Shown here one piece after another: positions 1-9,839 of a DNA stretch of 64,000 nucleotides. Source of the DNA: Limnomonas spitsbergensis (lineage: Eukaryota; Chlorophyta; Chlorophyceae; Chlamydomonadales); assembly GCA_037349105.1 (NCBI GenBank), contig JAYJMM010000041.1, positions 9,670,501 through 9,734,500 of the forward strand, written 5' to 3'. Numbering within the stretch: position 1 is the stretch's first letter; every line of letters starts with the position of its first letter. The position numbers and the translations under genes were made by a program. The notes beneath the pieces were generated by a model that did no database searches, was not told the origin of the DNA, and worked only from the letters and a program-made list of their open reading frames with translations.

Positions 1-148
1 TAGGGGCGTGAGAGTTGAGGGAGCTGTACCTCTCGACCTGTAAGCATGGCTTGCTGTTGATACAGTGAGAAATACAGTTGTCTGGCTACATGCACCACAA
101 CCTCACTCTGCCCAGCCCCTCCTTGCATCACATCCCCTGGCTGTTTTC

Positions 149-190
149 ATCAGACTTACCTGGACTGGCTCGCCCTTGATGCACCGTGTC
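149..190 (+). repeat. Echo of the exon at 229 (acceptor plus exon start)
   Basis: CATCAG followed by ACTTACCTGGACTGG and TTGATGCACCG mirrors the true acceptor and exon start (CATCAG, GCATACCTTGAGG, CTGATGCACCG) about 75 bp downstream. It reads as a degraded tandem copy of a 3' splice site plus exon edge. Used as an exon it would soon meet a TGA. Confidence 0.5.
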
Positions 191-228
191 TGACTAGAAG
201 GCAACATGCCCCTGGCTGCACGCATCAG

Positions 229-3200
229 GCATACCTTGAGGCAGAGCTTGCTGATGCACCGCTGGAGCGGTCGGTGTACGTGCTTGGGGAGGGTTTCGGA
301 GCTGTGGTGGCCCTGGCTGTTGCCCTGGACTGCAAGTAAGTGCGAGGAGTGGGTTGGTTAGGGTGGACCTGGAAAGGTTATGGAGCCGTCGTGGCTCCGG
401 CAGTTGCGCCCGACTGCCTAGCATTGTTAGAGTGACATGAAGTAGGTTGTAGATAACAGCATGGAAGTGAGTTGTGGTCACCAGTAGCGCCACTGGCATA
501 TTTGTGGGCCCTCGGGTCTAGGAGTGCATTGAATCATTATCGCGCCTCCCATGGATCTCCGCCGTCTCAAGGTGCTGTGCCGTGTGGTCCTGACAACGCA
601 CTTTCCTGACCTCTGTTTCCTTGCCTAGTGTGCACCTGGGGGGTCATGACACAGCCTCTGCCGATGGCTCTGGCACTTCCTTCATGCCTAGATGCGAGTA
701 GTGGACCTGGGGACCTTGGCATGCCTTTTCCTGGCCTCTATAGCCTTGCATACTCCCCCATCACTCCTTGGTGTTGTCTCTGCAATGATGGACTTTTCAC
801 CTTCTCCTCTTTGATCGCCTGGCTTGCCCCTCCAGTCACTATGTTTATCGCCTTCAGCTGCTTAACCGGAACACTGAACCCTGAACCCTCGTTCCCATTT
901 TAAGGCATCTGGTACACCGCCTGATTCTGGTCAACCCATCCACCTCGTACCCTGCCTCCCTGATGGCCCGCCTGGCCCCGCTGCTGGCCTCGATGCCGCC
1001 TCTGCTCTACGCGGCCATGCCGCTTGCCCTCGCGCCCGCGCTCATCGCGAACAGCGACCCCACCAAGCTGATTGCCGACATCTTCCTGAGAGGCGGCCGA
1101 GCCGGCGGCGGCCCCGCTGCGCCGCCCGAGGTGACGGCTTCGGACGCTGCTGAGGTATTATCGGCAACATTGAATCAGCTGCGTGAGATCCCGCGGCTGC
1201 TGCCAACCCCTGAGGCGCTGAGCCGCCGCTTGCAGCTGCTGGCCAGCGGGGCGGCTGCGGTGGAGCTGCAGCTGGCCAGTGTAGAGCAGAGGACCATGGT
1301 GCTTGTGGGTGGCCGGGATCTTGCACTGCCGTCCGAGGAGGAGGGGAAGAGGATAGCGGAGAAGATGCAACGCGCGTTCGTCAAGGTGGGTGTGTGCCGG
1401 GGCAGGGATTAGGGTTGCTGAGCTGGAGGCGGACATGATGGCGGAGAAGGTCCAGTGTGGATTCGTGAAGGCGCGTGTGCTGGAGCATAGTTAATGATGC
1501 TGAGTTGGAGCAGGGGGACGGCAGGTGCTGGTCCAGGGCTGGCAGAGAAGCAGAACTTCTAATTGGTCAAGGTGGGGCGCAGGGTCTGTCAAGCTCCATT
1601 GTTCAAGGATGGGGTCTCAGTATCCCATGAATTGTTTATTTCAGGGTTCTTCCGTCTAATTCAGCTGCATTCACTAGGCTGCGGAGGCATGGTGCAGGGA
1701 GTTTTGCTGCTCCGGCCACTAGCCATACGTCCTTCAAGGGTTTTGTCCCCGTCTGCTATGACTGGCTGCCCGCTTGTGGCAATTGAAGGATTGTCCGACA
1801 CCGGCCTACAGGAATACATTATATATCTGACTCATGGGTTGCACTGCTTCTACCAGCTTTTCATTGAAGTGTGCTTCACCCGCACACCTCCAATACTCCC
1901 TTCTCTGCAGGTCTTACCTGAGTCTGGCCATGCCCCTCTGGCTGAGCCCAACTTTGACCTGGTGGCCCTGCTGGAGTGTGAGGGTTTCCTCACACGTACG
2001 CGCACCTTTACCTCGCAACCCGGGAGCAGCGCCAGGGCCAGGCGGACGCTCAACAACTTTGGAACAGCTGTGCCTATCGAGATGCCCAGCAGAGAGGTGT
2101 GTGCCGGGAAAGGGGCTGAGGTCCTATGGAGAGCCGGCCTCAGTACTCAGTCTTCCAGGGCCAGGCGTATGCTTAAAATCTTGAGGTTGGCATTTGGCAG
2201 AGCCGGTTGAATGGCCTATCAGAGAGGTTTGGGTGCAGGTTCAACGGCCAGATGCCCAGAGAGGGCAGGATGTCGGGAGCTTAAAAGAACGAACTTGCCA
2301 CTTGCTCTCTCCCCTTCTTTCCATGAAACATGAGCCTTTGTCTTCATGTCCTTCAAAACAACAAACTCCCATTTCAACGAACTGCCCTGTTATCATCCCT
2401 CCTATGACTAGCAAAAAATCACCACCTAATTCCCCTCCCCCCCATTCCTTCTCCTTCTTGAGCTGTTCCTGATCAACCTGGAAGGGTGGATGTGTTGACG
2501 CTGTAACAAGGACGGAAGTGTTGGTTAAAATGCGCGCCAGGCCTTTTGACATGCAGGCCACCAGTAGGCCAATTAGGACCAAAGTACGTTTGGTCTACGG
2601 ACGGTGCCCCAAGCTTCAGGCCACACTGCTTCAAGTGCTACCTGTTACCAAGTCCTGAATGCCTGATGCAGCTGAATTGCATCTGAAGCATTATAAAAGT
2701 GACACTCATCATGTTCCGTCCCCAGGAAGTGATTCGAGCTGGTGCTGCCTGGACCTCTACACTGCGTACGTACTGCAGCCCGGTGTTCTTCTCCACACTC
2801 CCTGACGGGCGGGTGGTGGAGGGCCTTGAGGGCGTGCCGGATGCGGAGCGCCCGCTGCTGTTTGTGGGGAACCACCAGCTGTATGCCCAGGACATGAACA
2901 TCATGGTGAGGCGGGGAAGGAGGGGGGGACCTTCCTTTTTATTTACGTTCTGAGGGAGAGCACAGGGATATGCTGATTGTTGACAAGGGACAGGTATGAG
3001 CCTGCACTGCCACTAGGACGACATCTTGTGCAAGATTACCAGTGGCCGTTCTGCTGGCACCAATCCCTGGTCAACGGAGGGCATTATGTACAGTGTGACG
3101 TCTTTCAGTCTGAGGGACATTGATGGGGTGCACGTCATCACATCAATTTCGGCTGACAAACAAGTAGAACGGTTTGAATATTACAGAATGTGGAGGGGTG

Positions 3201-6200
3201 GGTGATACGGCACAAAGTAGTATAATCGGCTGAATTTGTGCCGTATGGAGGGGTGGGTGACACGGCACAAATTGGCTGGATTTTCTTATCAGGCTTGAGT
3301 TATCGATCCGGTCTATGCTCCGCGTGCATACCGTGTCTTTTGTTTGAATGCCAAGTACACTAGTTGTACAGGACCTACTGATAGCCTGCCTCCCTCTCTA
3401 CCGTTGCTTGCACAGGTTGAGGAAGTCTTCCTCCAGAAGGGGTTGTTGATGCGTGGCCTGGCCCACCCCACCCTTTTCGCACCGCCTGCACCGCCTCCAC
3501 AGCCCAGCAGTAGCAGCGGTGGAAGTGGCAGTGAGGACGCTGGCACCCCTAAGAAGGAGGATAGCCAGATGATGAACTCAAGCATGTCAAATTTGTTTCG
3601 CACGTTTGGGGCTGTGGAGGTCACGCCTCAGAGCTTCTACAGGTAGACAGGCATCATGTATTCAGATTGCTGGTTTATGTTTTCGATTTTAGTGCATGAG
3701 GTGCCAGGATGAATGCTTTATGCTTGTGATATATTTTGAAGATCTTCATTTTATTCATTCTATTGTTTTGCCGAGACCCTCGTGTTTTGTCCAATTTAAC
3801 GTGTACTGGCCAAGGCTCTAGGCAGTGGCTGGGCCTCTCACTTCTGTCAGTATTGAATTCCCTAAAGACAGCTCCAGTGCCTAGAGTGGCATGCCCCGAA
3901 AAGGATGTGAATGTACAGTTATCTTTCATGGCTTGTGACTAACGGATCATGCGTATTGCTTCTGCTTGCAGGCTTTTACAGCAGAAAGAGTCAGTGCTGC
4001 TCTACCCAGGGGGCATAAGAGAGGTGAGGTATCAGATCGTAGGGGAAATTCATGATGAAGATCGCAGGCCTGCAGACTGGGTTTTTTGCCGCTGCTGTTG
4101 CCTTGGATCAATTTATGTGTGTCCTGGATTTGTATGTTCACATGCTAGTTGTGGGCACATGCCCCATGTCCTTTTTAACGTTCGACCCATATAGAATGTT
4201 CAGATCTGCAGGATCTGCGCCAAGGACACGTTCAGACCTGCCACCTGCACATGACAATATGTGCCAGGTACACAAGAAATCCACTTACCCCCTGGCCCTC
4301 GACCCAATCACCTGAAGGGGTCTCCACCTGCTTTGCTCCTCTGTCCCCCTGACCACAGGGTTTCAAGCGCAAGAATGAGAAGTACGAGCTGTTCTGGCCG
4401 CAAAGACCCGAGTTTGTGCGCATGGCTGCGCGCTTCCAAGCAACGGTGGTTCCGGTACGTGACGGGAGAGGGGATCTAGAGCTGCTGGTAGGTGAGGTGA
4501 CAGATGGCGTGTGGCCCGGTCAAAACATATCTATCGTGCTATCACCCGATTTGTTGGCCCCTGTCCTTAGGGCTCATGACCAACTTGCAGTCTTTGCCTT
4601 TCTGCTGGCCACCGTTGCTCCTGAAGCATACCGTAATAGCAGAACTGGAAACCTTTGCCCGGATCTGCACGATGAGCAGTATCTGATCATGGGCAATTGC
4701 GGCCACTCATAACTCGAGAAGAACCTGTTGGGGGGACTGCCAAGATGCATGCGTTTGGTCTGTCATTGTTCCGCCTGTCGTCTGCCTGCAGTGACCTGCT
4801 GACTAGAAGGGTGCTTACTCATGGCCTGTTGCTGCTTGTTGACCACTGGGTTGCATACTTGGTGCTTGCAGCTGTCGGCAATCGGCTTTGAGGACTCCAT
4901 CACACTGCTGCTGGACAGTGATGAGATGCAGAAAAATGCTTGGCTGGGTGAGAGGGCAGTGGGCAAGAGAAATGCAGCCTCAAATGTTAGAAAGTCTGTA
5001 TTTGTTTGGTGACATTTGCATGATTGGATTGGTGATTGGTCATTGATGGTGCAGTTTCAGAGAGGAAAAAGCTTGCCAACCTGGGGCTTACCATCCTGGG
5101 CACCAGGGTGTTAACCAGAGGCTCGCCAAACCAAGTACCAGGGCGTGAACCTGCTCAACGCCTCCACTCCTGAAGGCCTGTCACTACAGGACGGTTCGCA
5201 GATGGGACATTGTCTCCAGATTGGGTAGGGCACCAGCAGCCACTCCCTGCCCATCCACTGCTTGCAGACGTGGACCCCCTACGCCTACCCCTACCTCTAC
5301 CCTACCCGGCCCATGATGTTAGTGTGCCTTTTGTGGACAGCTTTCACTGCCTGATGGTGTTTTATTCCTTCAGGACCCAGAGTGCAAATGATAAGGTGTG
5401 GCGTCTCGCTCTGCCATTTTGACTTAAAACCTTGCCTGCCGGCTGCGCTGTTCCTGCAGGCCCCAAGGTGCGGGAAATTGATGCGGCCTCCCGCTCCGCA
5501 AGGTCCGGCGTGTCCTTGGACCCGGACAACGACCAGTCTTTCATCCCACCCCTAATTGCGCCCCAGGTACGACCAGGCGCAAAGCCTGTGGCAGACTAGG
5601 CGCATATAATGAACCCTTAAAGCTGACTTAGAGCTGACTTGGAGCTGACTTAGATCTGACTTGGAGCTTAACCCTAACTATGCCCCAGATAAGACAGGAG
5701 TGTGTCAGATAAGACTGGGCTATGTCAGGGTGACACTGCCTGTGGATGGGATAAGGTCGCATCAGGGGCACACTGGATGTGTGGGGGCAAAAAGACACAC
5801 ATCAGTGTCCTTTCCACACCCCTGTCCACGGGCTGGGGTGGAAAGGATACACTGACTGTATGTGGCTGAGCTGTGGTGTAGGTTCCTCTGCCCTCACCCA
5901 CGCCTGGACGACCACGGTGAGGACACCGAGTGTTAGATGATGTATATGAAGGCCCCGGGAGTGGTATGCATGGATTTGTAGCTTGCATGTGGTGCGGTAT
6001 GTGTGAATGTGCTCCACTTGAAAAACTGGCTTGTTTGTCTTGTGTCCCCTCCTGCAGATCCCTGCCCGCATGTACTTCTTGTTTGGCAAGCCCATCCCCC
6101 TCACACCGGACCTGTATGAAGACCGAGCCAAGTGCCAAGAGGTGTGATGACAAGAAGCTATGGTCACCATGTATCGCCTGAGTACTGTGCTCGTATACTT

Positions 6201-7119
6201 TTTTTCTTTCAGTGTGTGTGCACAACTGCACTTACACGCTTCCTCTTTTGGACACTCTGTGGAGGTCTCGGACCTTTGCGTGTGAGGACCAGCGCTGGTG
6301 GCACACACTGAAGCTCTTAAGATTATGTTTACTTTCCCACATCCCGTCCTATCCAATCGACATGTCTGCATCCCATCCTTACGATGGACATGCCCAAATC
6401 CCACCGGACCACATCATCCCATCTGACGCCATGTGGATTTCAGCCCTGGGACATACCGTAGTCTATCATTTCATCTTTCAACACACTTGCATCATTATTG
6501 TGCTGATGTAGTGGCGAGGCATCCCCATGCTTGCCCATATGTTCCCGTCACACATCATTGGCATTGTCTTCATGCTTTATATTGCTTCCTCACTTGCTTG
6601 CGTTCCCAGGTTTACGGGGAGATTCGTGAACAGGTGGAAGGGGGCATTGGCCGCCTGCTGCGCAGCCGGGAGCAAGTGAGTGCAAATGGGTGACATAGAA
6701 ACTACCGTTAAATAATTACCAATTCTGGCAGCCTGACGGTACTGTCTGGCCCTTTTACAAAAAAAGATATGACTGGATGTCATAATGCTAGAATAGCAGC
6801 ATGACTGCCCTCAGCACTGTCTCGAGAGGTACGACAGGCATCAAGTACCAAGCCTGTTAAGTGATGCTATGCCCGAGCCGGCAACTATTTCCTGGCCACT
6901 GTTTCTGTGAATAAGATGACCTGTACTACATTTTGTCTGAAGACTGGTTGGGTGTCACGGACCTCTAACTGATGATCTCACCGGCTGCCCCTGATCTGCT
7001 CATCTGGTCATCAGGATCCGTACAAGGATTTCATTCCTCGTTATCTCTACGAAAATCCGCCCCTGGGTGGTGCCAAACGTAAGGCACCTACGTTCTCCAC
7101 TCCAACGTCGAGCAAATGA
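229..7119 (+). CDS. Phytyl ester synthase / diacylglycerol acyltransferase-like protein (5' end outside window)
   Basis: Exons: 229-335, 905-1385, 1911-2096, 2726-2905, 3416-3642, 3972-4023, 4359-4454, 4872-4947, 5460-5566, 6058-6141, 6610-6675, 7015-7119 (stop TGA). All borders are AG/GT and phases join to 588 codons. The N-terminal half is an alpha/beta-hydrolase: a nucleophile-elbow strand VYVLGEGFGA, an Asp region GGRDLALPSEEE and a His region PESGHAPLAEP. The C-terminal half is an LPLAT/DGAT-type acyltransferase with FVGNHQLYAQD, RGLAHPTLF, LLYPGGIRE, ELFWPQRPEFVRMAARF, FGKPI and a DPY..PRYLYE tail. This order is that of plant PES1/PES2, plastoglobule enzymes that esterify phytol and diacylglycerol with fatty acids. 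The elbow reads G-E-G-F-G instead of G-[DE]-S-x-G, so the hydrolase serine is missing. A possible extra exon near 5055-5150 was not used, because the exons at 4872 and 5460 join in phase without it. Earlier exons lie left of the window. Confidence 0.88.
2108..2275 (+). repeat. Echo of the 3' part of the exon 1911-2096
   Basis: CCAGGGCCAGGCGTATGCT and ATCAGAGAGGTTTG echo CCAGGGCCAGGCGGACGCT and AGCAGAGAGGTGTG at the end of the preceding exon, donor region included. A further AGATGCCCAGAGAGGG at about 2250 repeats the same exon end. The copies are degraded and not open in the exon frame. Confidence 0.5.
3188..3290 (+). repeat. Imperfect tandem duplication, about 57-bp period
   Basis: GGAGGGGTGGGTGA(T/C)ACGGCACAAA occurs twice inside an intron of the phytyl-ester-synthase-like gene, each time followed by an ATTGGCTG-like segment. 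No coding sense. Confidence 0.55.
5618..5670 (+). repeat. 12-bp tandem repeat
   Basis: About four to five copies of AGCTGACTT(A/G)G in the intron between the exons ending at 5566 and starting at 6058. Simple intronic repeat. Confidence 0.7.
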
Positions 7120-7388
7120 TTCCTCGAGTGACTGCCACGTAGCTAGATGATGGGATGATCAGTTGACAGATGTTGCAACAGCACCTCAAAGCTAAACATG
7201 TTTGTGGCCTGAAGTTGTTACTATCGTCTTCGCTGTTGGATATAATAGTGATAGGACAGCCGGTATATAGCATCATGAGGCAATTAGTGTCTCATTCCAT
7301 CATTTGTGACTTTGTGCCGGGGCTCCGTGTTTTCTTGTGTTTTTGCAGTCCAGTGCACTGCTTGGGCTCCTAGGAGGAGCATAAATTG

Positions 7389-7393
7389 TGTAA
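7389..7393 (+). terminator. Candidate TGTAA polyadenylation signal
   Basis: TGTAA, the usual poly(A) signal of chlorophycean algae, lies 270 bp after the stop codon of the phytyl-ester-synthase-like gene. Confidence 0.35.
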
Positions 7394-8222
7394 CCACGAA
7401 CTGCCTCCTGGACTACTGGCCCTGGTCACAAATATGGTAAATGTCATTGCACTTTATTTACAGACATTCCCCTCTTCTTCTGTGTGTTACTGACGTTCCA
7501 CTATCGGGATTTAGATCTACGTCTGTCATTCTACAGGCAATTAGCGAACCACACGGTCCTGCAAGCGTGCTGGCGACACCCCCTACAAGATCTGCTAACA
7601 CTAGGCTTCTGCCCCCTTGTTCCTACTGCAATCTGGTGAGGACTTTGCAAGTCAAGAACGGATGGCAGGTACGGCACTATGCAGGGGAGGCCTCGCCTTC
7701 CTGCTTTTCTGCTCACTAGTTTTAATCTGGCGGAATCCTCCTTCGCCTTCTCAATTCTTCCCACCTTGCTGGCCGGGCTGCTTCTAGATGTCTCACGTCC
7801 CGCGTGGATGTCACACGCCCTGCGTGGGTGTTGCCTTTTGCACAGTGTCCGCTCAGCTCCGCGTTCCTGCGGGGATCCTTTGGCACACCCACAAGATTTC
7901 AACCTTGGATGTTCTATTCACAAGTTCACTTCTGTCAATGATGACAAATTGGATCCACCTGATCTCAATCCGCAGTCACACAGGAAAGTATCTGCTGGGT
8001 GTATAAATCCACAGCCAGATCTTCAAGCCTCTTCTGGACTCAACACTAAGCTGCCACGCTCAGTGATTCTCAGAGTTTAACTTGGCAATCTCTCTCTGGA
8101 GATTACCACAGCAAAGTGCAGTTCAAATGCTGTCCAAGGTCGTTTGTATGCAAACAAATTTCCAATTCGCTGCACAAGCACCTTTAGCAGGAATTGGCAA
8201 ATTGAGCTAATCAGGCTAAATC
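7394..8222. other. Intergenic, no gene seen
   Basis: I see no splice-bounded coding segment with a recognisable motif. The frames at 7679-8080 (+) and 7531-7902 (-) overlap each other and show no family motif. Confidence 0.5.
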
Positions 8223-8224
8223 TA

Positions 8225-8672
8225 CTTCGTCCCTTTCTAAAGGACACGCGATGTGCGCTTCAGGTCCGTGGCGGACTTCTTTCCTCACGGCAGTGATGGA
8301 CGCCTACGGGCAGGCTCAGTGACTATTCACTGGCTGCGAGTGCTCTTCGAGTTAAGCAGCGGGCTGGTTATTTGTGTATATAGCAATTGACTTAGGGGCA
8401 TAGGCCTTCTGGCCGTCTGGTCGCGAACCAGCCGGGCTATGTTAAGGGCACTTACCGCGTATCACGCGGAGAGATGGACGGGACGTAGGCTGCGTACTTC
8501 TTCTTCTGCAGGGACTCGTTTCTCTTACTGGGGTACTTGTCTCCAGCTAGTTCAGTGGAGGCTGAGCTAGGCTTGACTCGAATTAAGGTACTGACTTATG
8601 TGTAAGCTGTAGGTCTCGAAGACGTCCGGTGCTTGTTACAAATAGAGGTCTGTCCTTTAGAAAGGGACGAAG
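8225..8672. mobile_element. Stowaway-like MITE (Tc1/mariner type), 448 bp
   Basis: A perfect 22-bp terminal inverted repeat starts CTTCGTCCCTTTCTAAAG at 8225-8246 and is mirrored at 8651-8672. TA lies immediately outside both ends (8223-8224 and 8673-8674), as expected for a TA target-site duplication. There is no transposase frame inside, so it is non-autonomous. Placement in the Tc1/mariner (Stowaway) class rests on the TA and on the GTCCC-containing inverted repeat. Confidence 0.75.
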
Positions 8673-8674
8673 TA

Positions 8675-9839
8675 ACTAGCCAAGGCAATTGCCGGGATAC
8701 AGGGACCCGGCAGGCCCAATACAGAGTACGGTACAATCTATCAAATCAACCTGCGTAAGCGGGTTTCTAGGTCTCAGCTTCAAATCCGAGGACTCCGCAG
8801 AGAAGCTGCGGAGGCCCCGAGGCCGCTAACTGCGGTCTGAACGGTTCTGTCACGTATACTGTAATATACTGTGACACCTTGCTTGCAAAGGGCTTGGTGG
8901 GTGCCCAACTGTTCATTGAAGAGGGGGGGCTGGGTGAGGGAAGAAGACAAAGGAGAATGATGACGGACAGAATACTGAAATATGGACCGGCAACGAAATC
9001 CTGAGGGTCCTCAGAAACGTCCACACCTAAATAAATGATGTCTACCACACCGGCTAGAGCATCCCACCCATGTCCGCCCTGGTACACAGTGTGAAAGTTC
9101 GTGCCACCGTCCTGGGCATGGCTTACAGGTGCAAGGCACGGCACGGTTGTGCACTGTTCTAAACATGTGCACGGCACAAATCACTGCATCCAGCAGGGCC
9201 CATAGGTGTAACAGCATTGACACATTACTGCACCAGACTTGATATTGGGTTCTTAACTTTTGTGACCTGGTGAATTCAGAAGTGTGGATGTTTTCAACAC
9301 TAACTGTCAACTGAAGAGCTGGTTGGCTCTCTTCAATGACTATTTTTCTCACTTGATAGCCTGACATCGATCTTTATAACGCAAACCGAGAGATGCATTT
9401 AACAAAGTGAGCAGCGCGCATCCTGAAAGAGTGCAGAGCTCTACCAGTTTTTAGGAAGCCAACACCAGATTGACTCTTTTCATGTGCCCTTATTCCTGTC
9501 ACCGATGTTAACAACAAAATCCAACTCCACCAACTCATTATCCAAAGCCATCCCAGAGGCTACAAGTCATTTATCTTACTAGCTATGGCATCAGAGGTAT
9601 CTTCCCATCTGAAGGTAGCCAGAACCGAAATCTCACACCCCGATGTCGGCCTTACTCAGCTTTGTAAATCCTTGACTGAGTGTATGCCATTCGACACGCC
9701 CACAAACATGCTGTCATCATTTTTGACACGTTTTTGAGTTTGTGAGCACAAGTCTGCTCTTTCTGTGCCCTTAAAATTAGAAAATAAAGGCTTCCACCTG
9801 CACACCATAATACCGGTAGGTGCGAAAATGCAGCCGGCG
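8675..9839. other. FRA10AC1 3' untranslated region and intergenic DNA
   Basis: This lies downstream of the minus-strand FRA10AC1 stop. A TGTAA signal on the minus strand at 9127-9123 would give a 3' UTR of about 715 bases. A 136-codon minus-strand frame at 9177-8767 has no recognisable motif and sits in this putative UTR/downstream DNA. Confidence 0.45.
9123..9127 (-). terminator. Candidate TGTAA polyadenylation signal (FRA10AC1)
   Basis: First minus-strand TGTAA clearly downstream of the FRA10AC1 stop codon. Position fits an algal 3' UTR of several hundred bases. Confidence 0.3.

Noticed and set aside
5055..5165. Additional exon of the phytyl-ester-synthase-like gene (SERKKLANLGLTILGT)
   Set aside because: An acceptor exists, but no donor keeps phase 1 towards 5460, and the exons at 4872 and 5460 join directly in phase; left out but not excluded.
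8767..9177. 136-codon minus-strand frame downstream of FRA10AC1
   Set aside because: No family motif or splice context; it lies in the likely 3' UTR or downstream DNA.
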